This document shows positions 25,150 through 33,607 of a stretch of DNA of 64,000 bases, piece after piece. The stretch is from Halorubellus litoreus (GTDB lineage Archaea; Halobacteriota; Halobacteria; Halobacteriales; Natrialbaceae): contig NZ_JAZAQL010000003.1 in NCBI RefSeq assembly GCF_037081675.1, forward strand, positions 62,001 through 126,000, in the 5' to 3' direction. The notes under the pieces were generated by a model that saw only the letters and a program-made list of their open reading frames with translations, had not been told where the DNA came from and made no database searches. The translations under genes and the position numbers were made by a program. The stretch's first letter is position 1. Each line of letters opens with the position of its first letter.

Positions 25150-25160
25150 TTCTATACTAA
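25150..25160 (-). promoter_or_regulatory. TATA-like box of SMC-related gene 2
   Basis: TTCTATACTAA on the plus strand reads TTAGTATAGAA on the coding strand, 18-27 bases before the ATG at 25133. The gene can thus be transcribed independently of the RdfA gene upstream of it. Confidence 0.45.
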
Positions 25161-25252
25161 GGGTCTTGCTGTTCGTTCGGTCGGACAGACAATTACGCTG
25201 GGGTAGTGCTAGATGACGTTGTATCGTCCACGGGGAACTGAAGTGGTGTGTT

Positions 25253-25846
25253 TCAGGGACAGTTACATCCTTCGGTGAGCGCGGTATCGAAGTCCGCGGA
25301 GTACCCGCACTCTCGACAGAGGACCTGGATGTCGACGAGGACGTCGGGGTCTCCGAGGTCCGTCGTCCCCGTGTTCTGGAGCGTTTCGATCGTCGATTCG
25401 GTGACGAGCGTCGTGCGTCGCTGGAGCGCGTACACCGTGTCTCGCGCTTTCTCGCGGCGTTCGTCGGGCGTGGGGTCGGGGCTGGCTGACGCGTCGAGAC
25501 ACGACGTCAGGTGGCGGTACATCGTCTGGTGGGAGATGAGCGTGGATCGGAGTTCGTCCGGGTCGACGCCGTCGCGTTCGAGTTCCCGCTGGATCTCGAT
25601 GACGTCGGCTTCCGAGAGGTCGTCGGTCTTGAGCGCGTCGTAGACGGGGAGGCGGTTCCAGGTGGTGCTGGAGCCGTCGAGACGGTCGAGGCGTGCTTCG
25701 ATGAGGGCTTCGTTGAACGAGCGGGTCAGCTCGCGCACGCTCGTTCCGTCCTGCCACGCGGCGACGAGCGAGTCGTCGTCCATCTCGAGGTCGAACTCGT
25801 CTCTGGTGCGGGAGACCTTGCAGGTACAGGCGGCGTCGTCAGTCAT
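25253..25846 (-). CDS. RdfA-family protein (copy 2)
   Basis: A 197-residue homologue of RdfA copy 1. Shared features are the HTH-like TSVRELTRSFNEALIEARL, the helical middle with RELERDGVDPDELRSTLISHQTMYRHL (compare GVDVDQLEADFVTYQAIRSYL in copy 1), and the C-terminal finger with Cys177, Cys180, Cys194 and Cys196 (LCRECG...EGCNCP). It differs from copy 1 by a cysteine-bearing N-terminus (CTCKVSRT) and a shorter acidic leader. It lies 119 bases upstream of SMC-related gene 2 on the same strand, whereas copy 1 is divergent from its SMC gene. Confidence 0.8.
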   Translation of the reverse strand: MTDDAACTCKVSRTRDEFDLEMDDDSLVAAWQDGTSVRELTRSFNEALIEARLDRLDGSSTTWNRLPVYDALKTDDLSEADVIEIQRELERDGVDPDELRSTLISHQTMYRHLTSCLDASASPDPTPDERREKARDTVYALQRRTTLVTESTIETLQNTGTTDLGDPDVLVDIQVLCRECGYSADFDTALTEGCNCP

Positions 25847-25859
25847 GTCTCTGCCTCTT

Positions 25860-25883
25860 CGTTACAGGGTTAAGGCCGTAACG
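25860..25883. promoter_or_regulatory. Inverted repeat over the promoter of RdfA copy 2
   Basis: CGTTAC (25860-25865) and GTAACG (25878-25883) form a perfect inverted repeat with a 12-base spacer. The spacer contains the TATA-like TTAA of this promoter, about 22-28 bases before the ATG at 25846. A protein bound here would block TBP, so it is a candidate repressor site. Confidence 0.4.
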
Positions 25884-26072
25884 GATTGCGCTGTCGTGGT
25901 GGTCGCTGGCCGTGCACGAGTCTGCGTCGCCGCGCGGTCGACGGCGGGGACTGGGCCGTGCCGTAGGTATGGCAATTCTAGTATGTTTATCCAGTTTTAT
26001 CAGAATGCGTTACTTTTGGTGTCCTGCGGGCCGTCCTCTCGAGGGACGAGTCACTTGATTCCGAAGCCCGGG

Positions 26073-26822
26073 TCAGAGTTCGATGGTGGCGAGGTCCGAT
26101 TCGAGGGATTCGACCTCGGCGTTGTACGCGTCGACGAACCCGTGGAACTGGGGGGCGTACTCGCGGAGGTCGTCCGCGGACGGCGGCGAGTACTGCGAGA
26201 GGACGTAGACGCCGTTCGAGCCGTTCACGCGGAGGTACGACGCGCCGTCCTGGTCCCACTTCAGCTCCCAGCGGGTGCCGTCGACGCGCGCGGTGAACGT
26301 CCCGTAGTCGCCGCCCTCGTACCGGCGGAGTTCCGCGGCGATCCGGTCGCAGACCTCGCGGACGCGGTCGAGGACGCGGTCGCGTTCCGCGACGACGGTA
26401 TCGGTGGACGCGACCCCGGGGAAGTCCGTGGAGACGTCGTCGAGGACGCCGGATACCGAGTCGACGTACTCGGCGAACCCGTCGACGAGCGCGTCGTAAT
26501 CGCGGAGCGCGGTCGCGAGCGCCTCGGGTTCGGGGTCGCGCTTCGTGGAGACGACGTAGACGTCGCTCCCGCTGTCGGGCGCGTACTTGAGGTAATCGAG
26601 GTCGCCGCCCTCGTACTTCACCGTCCACTCGCCGTGCTCGCCGTCGGTCGACCAGTCGCCGTAGTCCCCGCCCTCCAGGCGCGCGAGCTGGTACGCGAGG
26701 CGGCCGGCGTGGTCGCGGACCGCGGCGACGAGTTCGTCGCGGTGCTCGGTTATCGTCGACGCGTCCGTCGGGTCCGCAGGCGGCCACGATGTCACGTCCG
26801 AGACCGGGTGCGCGACCGGCAT
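26073..26822 (-). CDS. Hypothetical protein with an internal domain duplication
   Basis: A 249-residue protein with no recognised family. It is built of two similar halves: LARLEGGDYGDWSTDGEHGEW...YLKYAPDSGSDVYVVSTKRDP in the first and LRRYEGGDYGTFTARVDGTRW...YLRVNGSNGVYVLSQYSPP in the second. Each half is a four-strand-like block preceded by a long helix. There is no signal peptide, so it is probably cytoplasmic. Neighbouring genes give no clue to its role. Confidence 0.7.
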   Translation of the reverse strand: MPVAHPVSDVTSWPPADPTDASTITEHRDELVAAVRDHAGRLAYQLARLEGGDYGDWSTDGEHGEWTVKYEGGDLDYLKYAPDSGSDVYVVSTKRDPEPEALATALRDYDALVDGFAEYVDSVSGVLDDVSTDFPGVASTDTVVAERDRVLDRVREVCDRIAAELRRYEGGDYGTFTARVDGTRWELKWDQDGASYLRVNGSNGVYVLSQYSPPSADDLREYAPQFHGFVDAYNAEVESLESDLATIEL

Positions 26823-27014
26823 AAGACGACCGGTCGTCGCCGGGGTACGCGTCGGGTATCGTCGCGAGGGAGCGGCAACGCGGTCGCTCGCGAGTGTTGA
26901 AAGTGGAGCAGTTGGGGTCGAGGTATCCTACGTCTCCACCCCGCCGGCTCCAGTCACGTGTTCGCCGCGTAGTGATTTAAGCGCGTCGTCTCGCAGGGGG
27001 TGATCTTGGGACCG

Positions 27015-28235
27015 TCAGAGCCCGAGGCCAGTGCTGTACTCGAGCGTCCCGTACGCTTGCCCCATCGTCTCCGCGGAGAGGTGCTGGCCGCCGACGCGGC
27101 CGTCGAGGTCGGTCATCTCGAAGAGGTACTCGTTGTAGCTCCAGTGGGACTCGAGACGGCCGCCGAGGATGGGGCGGTCGATGTGGTTGCGGGCGTGCCC
27201 GTACGTCGACGCGGTGAACTCGACGAAGTCGCCGTCGTCGGTCGACACCTCGACGACGAAGTCCGGGTGGGCGTCGCCGTCGGCGTGGTCGGCTTCCGGG
27301 GCAACCTCGGCGGTGTCGTCCTCCAGGACGGGCTCGATGGTGATGTCGTCGAACCGGACGACCTCGCTCCCGTCCGCGGGACTGAAGAACCCCGAGGTCC
27401 GGAACGGGAGGGTGGCGCGTTCGAGCGCGTCCGACTCGTAGAACTCGTAGCCCTCGCGGAAGACGTGCGGGCCGACGAACGGGATTATCGCGGAGAACGC
27501 CGCTCCGTTCGGGAACACCGCCCACACCCACTTCCAGGGGTACAGGGGGACGTTGAAACACACGCGCTGGAAGTAACACGACCCCTGGAGCGTCTCGGTG
27601 CCGGCGGGCAGGTCGAACTCGCCCTCGAAGCGCATCTGGCGGAAGGCGACGACGTCGGCGCCACCCAGGGGCGTGTCCATGTCCATCGACTGCACGGGCG
27701 ACGTGTTCGGGGAGTCGAGGTCGCCCCACGCTTCGAACGCGACGCTGCCCTTCTCGCCGACGAACTCGGCTTCGAGACCGAGCGGGCGGTCCTCGGCGGC
27801 GTGGATGGCGCTCCCGCGGCGCTCGCCGTCGGGCGTCTCCGTCCACGCTTCGATGCTGCCGTCGGCGGAGAGCGTCGCTCGAGCCGGCTGGTTCACGATG
27901 CGTTCGTCGATGCGCTCGTCGTCGCCGTCCCACCCGACGGAGATGGCCTCGAACTCGTCGACGCCGTCCTCGACGTCTCGGTCGAGGTCCATCCCGGGCA
28001 TGGTGACGTCGTTCACGCGGATGGTGTCGCCGACGCGCGCCGCGATGGAGAACATCATCTGTCGCGGCCCGAACCCGTCCTCGCCCTCGGGGAACAGGAT
28101 GAAGAACCACCACGAGGACGACGTCGGGTTCTGTTGGGCGGGGAGTTGCGTCCAGATTCGGTCGAACACGCGTTCCTGGCGTGCGGTCGGCTCCGGTGTC
28201 GAGTCCGCTGGCGGTGGCGAGGGGGAGTCGGCCAT
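27015..28235 (-). CDS. Uncharacterised Trp/Phe-rich protein, possibly a lipocalin-like beta barrel
   Basis: A 406-residue protein, start at the ATG at 28235 (MADSPSPPPADS). After a Pro/Ser-rich start come aromatic beta-strand-like segments (SSSWWFFILFPEGEDG, GSCYFQRVCFNVPLYPWKW, HWSYNEYLFEMTD) that recall the CrtC/AttH lipocalin-type fold. I cannot assign a family with confidence. There is no transmembrane segment or signal peptide. Proteins of this fold act on hydrophobic molecules such as carotenoids, but no carotenoid genes are nearby, so no function is assigned. Confidence 0.65.
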   Translation of the reverse strand: MADSPSPPPADSTPEPTARQERVFDRIWTQLPAQQNPTSSSWWFFILFPEGEDGFGPRQMMFSIAARVGDTIRVNDVTMPGMDLDRDVEDGVDEFEAISVGWDGDDERIDERIVNQPARATLSADGSIEAWTETPDGERRGSAIHAAEDRPLGLEAEFVGEKGSVAFEAWGDLDSPNTSPVQSMDMDTPLGGADVVAFRQMRFEGEFDLPAGTETLQGSCYFQRVCFNVPLYPWKWVWAVFPNGAAFSAIIPFVGPHVFREGYEFYESDALERATLPFRTSGFFSPADGSEVVRFDDITIEPVLEDDTAEVAPEADHADGDAHPDFVVEVSTDDGDFVEFTASTYGHARNHIDRPILGGRLESHWSYNEYLFEMTDLDGRVGGQHLSAETMGQAYGTLEYSTGLGL

Positions 28236-28403
28236 CGGTCGTACTCGCACTCGGCGGCGGGGCCTCAAGGCGTCGTCGGTCCGTCGCCGCGACCGGTCCG
28301 GAAGCACCGGCGGGCAGTCGGGCGGGTTCACGCGGGTCGTTCTCAGTCGATGGGGACGGACGACCGGGTTATTTCCCTGGTCGCCGAACGTGTACGTACG
28401 AAC

Positions 28404-29297
28404 ATGTACGAGACCATCGTGGTGCCGACGGACGGGAGCGAGTACGCGGAGCGAGCGGCCGAGCACGCGGCCGGTGTGGCGGTGGCGTTCGACGCGACGG
28501 TGCACGTCGTGTCGGTCGTCGACGAGGACGCGGCGTCGAGTGTCTTCGAGCGCGGTGACGTGGACGAGGAGACCCGCGAGCGGCTGCGCGAGGAGGGCGA
28601 GCGCGCGCTCCGGACGACGGCGTCGGCGCTCGACGGCGTCGAGCGCGTCGAGTCGACGCTCGTGGAGGGGCACGCGACGGAGTCCATCGTCGGGTACGCC
28701 GACGAGGTGGACGCGGACCTCCTCGTGATGGGGACGCACGGCCGGACGGGCGTGGACCGGTACGTCGCGGGGAGCGTCACCGAGCGCGTGCTCCGCCGGA
28801 CGCACGTTCCGGTGTTGACGGTTCGGGACCTCGAAGCGGCGCGGTCGCTCGACGAGTACGAGAACGTGCTCGTGCCGACGGACGGGAGCGAGGACGCGGA
28901 CGTGGCTGTCGAGCACGCGCTCGCGCTCGCTGCGGTCGGCGGCGCGACGGTGCACGCGGTGAACGTCGTCGACGTGTCGTCGCTCGCCGCGTCGGCGGGC
29001 GAGGCGCCCGCGACGGAACTCCTGGAGCGCTTCGAGGCGGCGGGTGAGGAAGCGACGAGCGACGTCGCGAAGCGCGCCCGCGAGGCGGGGCTCGCCGCTG
29101 AGACGGCGGTCCTGAAGGGGTCGCCGGGGCACGCGCTCCTGGAGTACGTCGAGGACGAGGCCGTCGACCTGGTCGCGATGGGAACGACGGGTCGCACGGG
29201 CCTGGACCGCTACCTCCTCGGGAGCACGACGGAGCGCGTCGTCCGGCACGCCGACGCGCCCGTGCTCGCGGTGAACGCGCGCAACGGCGACGACTGA
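28404..29297 (+). CDS. Universal stress protein, tandem UspA domains
   Basis: A 297-residue protein with two UspA domains: residues 1-145 (YETIVVPTDGSEYAERAAEHA; MGTHGRTGVDRYVAGSVTERVL) and about 150-297 (YENVLVPTDGSEDADVAVEHA; MGTTGRTGLDRYLLGSTTERVV). Both keep the VPTDGS and G-x2-G-x9-G-S/T motifs of ATP-binding Usps. The ATG at 28404 puts the first beta strand directly at the N-terminus. Usps modulate stress and energy responses; the target is unknown. It is followed by a second Usp gene in the same direction. Confidence 0.93.
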   Translation: MYETIVVPTDGSEYAERAAEHAAGVAVAFDATVHVVSVVDEDAASSVFERGDVDEETRERLREEGERALRTTASALDGVERVESTLVEGHATESIVGYADEVDADLLVMGTHGRTGVDRYVAGSVTERVLRRTHVPVLTVRDLEAARSLDEYENVLVPTDGSEDADVAVEHALALAAVGGATVHAVNVVDVSSLAASAGEAPATELLERFEAAGEEATSDVAKRAREAGLAAETAVLKGSPGHALLEYVEDEAVDLVAMGTTGRTGLDRYLLGSTTERVVRHADAPVLAVNARNGDD

Positions 29298-29400
29298 GGC
29301 TGTCGCTCGCTTTCGCGTCGTCGAGCAGGGGTTTTCGCTCGTTCTCATCGGCGTGGAATCGAGAGCAAGCTATACGATTCGTCCGCACCTTTCTTCGAGT

Positions 29401-29853
29401 ATGTACGAGAACATCCTCCTGCCGACCGACAGCAGCGCCGGCGTCTCCGACGCCATCGAGCACGCCATCGACCTCGCGAGCCAGTACGACGCGACCCTGC
29501 ACGTGCTCTACGTCGTCGACGCGGACACCGTCGGGTCGTATCCCGGCGACGAGTACGTCCACGAGGACGAGGGCCTCGAGCACGCGCTCGAGGAAGCCGG
29601 TGGCGAAGCCATCGACGCGATCGCCGAGCGTGCGCGAGCGGCCGGCGTGAACGTGGAGACGGTGGTCCGACACGGCGTCCCGCACGAGGAGATCCTCGCG
29701 TACGCCGACGACGTGGACGTCGACGTGACGGTGGTCGGAACGAAGCAGCGATCGGGCGAGTACCGGCGGCTCCTCGGGAGCGTCGCCGAGCGCGTCGCGC
29801 GGATGAGCGACCGCCCGGTCACTATCGTCAAGACCGACGTCGACGAGAACTAG
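29401..29853 (+). CDS. Universal stress protein, single UspA domain
   Basis: A 150-residue UspA protein (YENILLPTDSSAGVSDAIEHA). The C-terminal GTKQRSGEYRRLLGSVAERVARMSDRPV keeps the LGSVxE phosphate-binding part, but the usual GxxGR loop is altered to GTKQRSG. A TATA-like CTATACG at about 29369-29375 lies 26-32 bases before the start. It follows the tandem Usp gene by about 100 bases and may be co-induced with it. Confidence 0.92.
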   Translation: MYENILLPTDSSAGVSDAIEHAIDLASQYDATLHVLYVVDADTVGSYPGDEYVHEDEGLEHALEEAGGEAIDAIAERARAAGVNVETVVRHGVPHEEILAYADDVDVDVTVVGTKQRSGEYRRLLGSVAERVARMSDRPVTIVKTDVDEN

Positions 29854-29890
29854 GCTCGCGCTGGCGGCGGTCGTCGCGGCCGGTCGCTCC

Positions 29891-32293
29891 TCACGCCGGG
29901 TCGGCGACGACGGCGTCGATGGTCCCGGCCTGCGTCGCGACGAAGACGGCGCCGTAGGCGACGACCGGTGACCCGTCGACCCAGTCCTGCATCTCGAACG
30001 ACCACTCGACGCCCCCTTCCTGGACGTCGATAGCCAGGAGGCGACTGCCGCGGGTCCCGACGTACGCGACGCCGTCGGCGATAGCGGGAGCACCGTGGAC
30101 CGCACCGTCGGCCTGGAATCGCCACGTCTCCTCCCCCGACGCAGCGTCGAGACCGCGGACGACACCGGCGTCGTCCGCCGCGACGACGGTGCCGTCGCTC
30201 GCGAGCGCCGGTGCACCGCGGACGCGGCCCTGGCCGGGTGCGGTCCAGGCTTCGGCGCCGTCCGTGGCCTGTCGGGCGACGACGCCCTCTGCAGTCCCGA
30301 GGACGACCAGCGATGGGTCGGTCGAGGTGACGACGACCGGTGCGGTCGCCGCGCCACCGACGTCCGTCTGCCAGTTGACGCCGCCATCGGAGTCAGCGAG
30401 CGAGAGGAGGTCGCCGTCGGTCGTCGTCGCGAACACGGCGCCGTCGTGGACCGCTGGACTCGTGGCGACGCGCGCGCCGACGTCGGTCTCCCAGCGGACG
30501 TCCCCGTTCGCCGTGAGCGCGACGACGCGCGACCCGGCGCCGACGAACGCACCCCCGGCCGTCGTCCCTGCCTCGGTCCCGGCCTCGCTGGGCGTCCCGT
30601 AGCCGAAGTCGCCGACGGGGCCGTCCAGGTCGACGCGCCAGCGCGGGTTCGGACTCGGCGCGTCCACGTGCACGGTCGTCGTCGTCCGGTCGGGTTTCGT
30701 CATCGGGTCCGTCGGCGGGTCGGCGTGCTCGTGGGGCGGCGTCCCCGCGACCTCGCCGCTCCAGCTGCCGGCGAGGACGGTGTCGCCAGCGGAGACCGGC
30801 GCCCCGGGTGTCGGCCCGCCGAGCTCGACGTACCAGAGGTGACTCTCGCCCTTCCTCGCGTCGTACCCGCTGACGGCGTCGTGGAGGCTCCCGCAGTAGA
30901 GCGCGCCGTCGCCGACGATCGGCGACGGGAGCGAGGCGGGGCGTTCGAACGCGCGCCAGCGTCGGTCGCCCGTCGACGCCTCGACCGTCTCGACGACGCC
31001 GCTGTGCGTGCCGACGACGACCTGGCCGTCGCGGTACAGGACCTGTGCGTCGGGCTGGCCCCGGATCTCCGTTCGCCACGCGACTCTGCCGTCGGGATCG
31101 ACCGCGAGGAGCGAGCCGTTCGCCTCCGCGTCGCCGGACTCGTAGTCCGCGCTCCCGACGTAGAGTCGCCCGTCGCCGACCGCGGGCGTGGTCTCCGCGT
31201 CGACGGCGACGTGCGCGGTGACGCCGTCCGCGTCCACCGCGTAGAGGCCGTCGTCGAGCGTTCCGACCCAGACGCGGTCCGCGAACGCGGTCGGTATCGA
31301 GCTTATCCACGGCGTCTCCTCGGGGTCGACCTGGACCGTCCAGCGTTCGCTCCCGTCCGCGACGTCGTGCGCGGAGAGGCGGCCGTCGATGGTGCCGACG
31401 TACGCGGCGTCGCCGTCGACGCCCGCGCCGATGGAGACCGTCCCCGGTACGTTCGTCCGCCAGACCTCGCTCCCGTCGGTCGCGTCGAGCGCGAGCACCG
31501 GGCTCTCGTCGTCGCCACTGCTCCGCATTCCACGGGACGTGAGGATGACGTTCCCGGCTTCGAGCGCGGGCCGGTGACAGCGACGGGGGACGCTCGTCCG
31601 CCATCGCTCCGTTCCGTCTGCGAGCGAGAACGCGTACGCGCTCCCGCGGGGGTGAGCGAGGTAGACGACGTCGTCGACGACCGCGAACGGCGTCGCGTCG
31701 TTGGCGTGTGGCGCGAAGAGCCCGTCCTGCGTCGAGCGCTCCCAGCGACGGTCCCCGCCCGCGTTGTACGCAGTCACCCGTCCGTCGAGCGTGCCGACGA
31801 CGACCGTGCCGTCCGCGGCGACGACGGGTGCGGCGACGAAGTCCGCGTCGTGGCGGTCGCGCCAGCGGACGCCGCCGTCGTGGTCGTACGCGACGACGGT
31901 CCCGTTCCGCTGGGTGACGACCGGGCCGTCCGGGCCGCTCGCGGCGGTGAGTTCGGTGCCGAGGCGGACGCCGCTGCGCCACTGGAGCGCCGGCGGCCCC
32001 TGTGGTCCCGACGCCTCGACCGCACCGGTGTTCCGGGCGTCCGCGTGCACGGTCGGCCACGGGCCGCGGAGCGGGGGCGCCGCCGGCCCCGAAGGCGGCT
32101 GGTCCGTCGGCCGTTCGGTGCTGGTCTCGACACCGGCGTCGGTGCTCGAATCCGTCGAACTGGTCGGCGAGCGCGTCGTGCTACACCCCGCGAGCGTCGC
32201 GAGCGCGAGGGCGCCGCCGGTCCGGAGGAGGCCGCGCCGCGACGGCCGCCCGGCACCGTCGCTCGTCGCAGCGTCTTCTCCATGGGAGGGCAT
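29891..32293 (-). CDS. Secreted PQQ-type beta-propeller lipoprotein (800 aa)
   Basis: The N-terminus has a twin-arginine motif (SRRGLLRTGG) and a lipobox at Cys37 (LAGC), so it is a surface lipoprotein. The body is a long series of propeller blades with the PQQ-repeat core A-x-D-x-x-G-x-x-x-W (for example AYNAGGDRRWERS, ALDATDGSEVWRT, GLDAASGEETWRF, AIDVQEGGVEWSF), enough for two eight-bladed propellers. No quinoprotein dehydrogenase catalytic residues or cytochrome domain were seen, so it is probably a binding or scaffold protein rather than an enzyme. It shares the promoter element described for the other three propeller genes. Confidence 0.9.
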   Translation of the reverse strand: MPSHGEDAATSDGAGRPSRRGLLRTGGALALATLAGCSTTRSPTSSTDSSTDAGVETSTERPTDQPPSGPAAPPLRGPWPTVHADARNTGAVEASGPQGPPALQWRSGVRLGTELTAASGPDGPVVTQRNGTVVAYDHDGGVRWRDRHDADFVAAPVVAADGTVVVGTLDGRVTAYNAGGDRRWERSTQDGLFAPHANDATPFAVVDDVVYLAHPRGSAYAFSLADGTERWRTSVPRRCHRPALEAGNVILTSRGMRSSGDDESPVLALDATDGSEVWRTNVPGTVSIGAGVDGDAAYVGTIDGRLSAHDVADGSERWTVQVDPEETPWISSIPTAFADRVWVGTLDDGLYAVDADGVTAHVAVDAETTPAVGDGRLYVGSADYESGDAEANGSLLAVDPDGRVAWRTEIRGQPDAQVLYRDGQVVVGTHSGVVETVEASTGDRRWRAFERPASLPSPIVGDGALYCGSLHDAVSGYDARKGESHLWYVELGGPTPGAPVSAGDTVLAGSWSGEVAGTPPHEHADPPTDPMTKPDRTTTTVHVDAPSPNPRWRVDLDGPVGDFGYGTPSEAGTEAGTTAGGAFVGAGSRVVALTANGDVRWETDVGARVATSPAVHDGAVFATTTDGDLLSLADSDGGVNWQTDVGGAATAPVVVTSTDPSLVVLGTAEGVVARQATDGAEAWTAPGQGRVRGAPALASDGTVVAADDAGVVRGLDAASGEETWRFQADGAVHGAPAIADGVAYVGTRGSRLLAIDVQEGGVEWSFEMQDWVDGSPVVAYGAVFVATQAGTIDAVVADPA

Positions 32294-32317
32294 TGGGCCG
32301 TAATCGTGACGAGTTCA

Positions 32318-32330
32318 GGATAAGTCTTCT
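32318..32330 (-). promoter_or_regulatory. Shared propeller-gene promoter element, variant copy
   Basis: AAGTCTT (32322-32328; AAGACTT on the coding strand, within AGAAGACTTATC) lies 29-35 bases before the ATG at 32293. It corresponds to the AAGACACTT element in the same position before the three smaller propeller genes. Confidence 0.35.
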
Positions 32331-32358
32331 GTGGGCCACCCCCGACCCGTGGAGTCGC

Positions 32359-33519
32359 TCAGTCCCCGTGCACGCCGGTCGAGGACGCCTCGCCGTCGCC
32401 CAGGAGCGCACCGTCCCAGTCCTCGGGGACGTGCGGGCAGAGCGGGTCGCTGGCCAGCGGGTCGCCCGTGGCGGCGTACGCTCGCGACCGCGAGCCCCCG
32501 CAGACGTGCCGGTACTCGCACGCGCCGCACTTCCCGCGGAACGCGTCGGGGTCCCTGAGCGACTCGAAGAGGTCGCTGTCCCGGTAGACGTCGACGACCG
32601 AGTCCTCGCGGACGTTCCCGGCTGATTCGGGGAGGAACCCCGAGGGGTAGACGTCGCCGACGTGCGAGACGAACGCGAACCCGGAGCCGGCACGGACGCC
32701 ACCGCGTCGCCCCGCTACCGATGCCGGCGGCCCGCCACCGTCGCGTCCGGGGACCCCGGATGCGCTGCCGGCGTCATCCTCGGTCGATTCCGCGCGGCGC
32801 TTCTGGAGGACCACGCGCCGGTACTGCGGCGCCTCCGTCGTCTTCACCGCGTACGGTTCGCTGGCGCGGACCTCGTCGAGCCAGTCCATCACGCGGTCCG
32901 CGCGCGCCGGCTCGACCGGGTCGAGCAGCCGGCCGCGGCCGACGGGCACGAGGAAGAACACCGACCAAAGCACTGCATCCAGGTCGCGGACGACGTCGCG
33001 GAGCCCGGGGAGTTCCTCGACCGTCGACTCGCAGACGGTCGTGTTCACCTGGACCGGGAGCCCGGCGTCCGCGGCGTACCGCGCAGCGCGGAGCGTCGAC
33101 TCGAAGCTCCCGCGTTCCCCGCGGAACGCGTCGTGCGCATCCTGTGTCGCGCCGTCGAGACTCAACGCCATCCGCTGCAGGCCCGCGTCCGCGAGCGCCT
33201 CGACGCGCTCGCGGGTCAGCGAGTCGGTGCCGCTCGGCGTCAGCGTCATCCGGAGGCCGAGGTCGTCGCCGTACGCGACGAGGTGCTCGAGGTCGTCGCG
33301 AGCGAGCGGGTCGCCCCCCGAAAGCACGACGAGCTGGCCGTCGCCGAACGCGGCCGCGTCCTCCAGGAGCGCCTCGCCCGCTGCTGTCGAGAGCTCGTCG
33401 GGGTGGCGTCGCGGCGTCGCCTCCGCGCGACAGTGCTCGCACGCCAGCGAACACGCCTGCGTCACCTCCCACACCAACACCACCGGCCGCTCGGCCGTAT
33501 CCACGTCGTCGGGACGCAT
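32359..33519 (-). CDS. Radical SAM/SPASM protein of the AhbD/NirJ-like clade
   Basis: A 386-residue radical SAM enzyme. CSLACEHC (CxxxCxxC) binds the catalytic 4Fe-4S cluster, with LSGGDPL as the GGE-like SAM motif. The C-terminal SPASM-like region CGACEYRHVCGGSRSRAYAA...DPLCPH is the hallmark of AhbD (haem synthase) and NirJ (haem d1 synthesis) relatives and of the related TIGR04053 family. The exact substrate is not determinable. A non-conserved Gly/Arg/Ser-rich insert of about 40 residues lies before the second cluster. I start at the ATG at 33519; a GTG at 33564 would place a CGAA-N4-TTCG operator inside the gene. It follows the bat-type regulator and DUF2249 genes on the same strand. Confidence 0.85.
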   Translation of the reverse strand: MRPDDVDTAERPVVLVWEVTQACSLACEHCRAEATPRRHPDELSTAAGEALLEDAAAFGDGQLVVLSGGDPLARDDLEHLVAYGDDLGLRMTLTPSGTDSLTRERVEALADAGLQRMALSLDGATQDAHDAFRGERGSFESTLRAARYAADAGLPVQVNTTVCESTVEELPGLRDVVRDLDAVLWSVFFLVPVGRGRLLDPVEPARADRVMDWLDEVRASEPYAVKTTEAPQYRRVVLQKRRAESTEDDAGSASGVPGRDGGGPPASVAGRRGGVRAGSGFAFVSHVGDVYPSGFLPESAGNVREDSVVDVYRDSDLFESLRDPDAFRGKCGACEYRHVCGGSRSRAYAATGDPLASDPLCPHVPEDWDGALLGDGEASSTGVHGD

Positions 33520-33557
33520 GCACGGAGCTACGACCGCGGCGTCGGTATCGGATTCGC

Positions 33558-33569
33558 CGAACACGTTCG
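33558..33569. promoter_or_regulatory. CGAA-N4-TTCG operator before the radical SAM gene
   Basis: CGAACACGTTCG lies 39-50 bases before the radical SAM start codon at 33519, just upstream of where the TATA box should be. It matches the semi-palindromic CGAA-N4-TTCG site reported for the Haloferax denitrification regulator NarO. The DUF2249 gene has the same box at exactly the same 39-base distance. Confidence 0.55.
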
Positions 33570-33607
33570 CCGCACGGTCAGTGCCGAGGTCGCCGTCGTC
33601 GAGTCGG

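Noticed and set aside
30095..32323. 742-codon open frame on the plus strand opposite the 800-residue propeller gene
   Set aside because: Arg/Val/Asp-rich translation without any domain; it mirrors the coding strand of the PQQ propeller gene, a usual shadow in GC-rich DNA.
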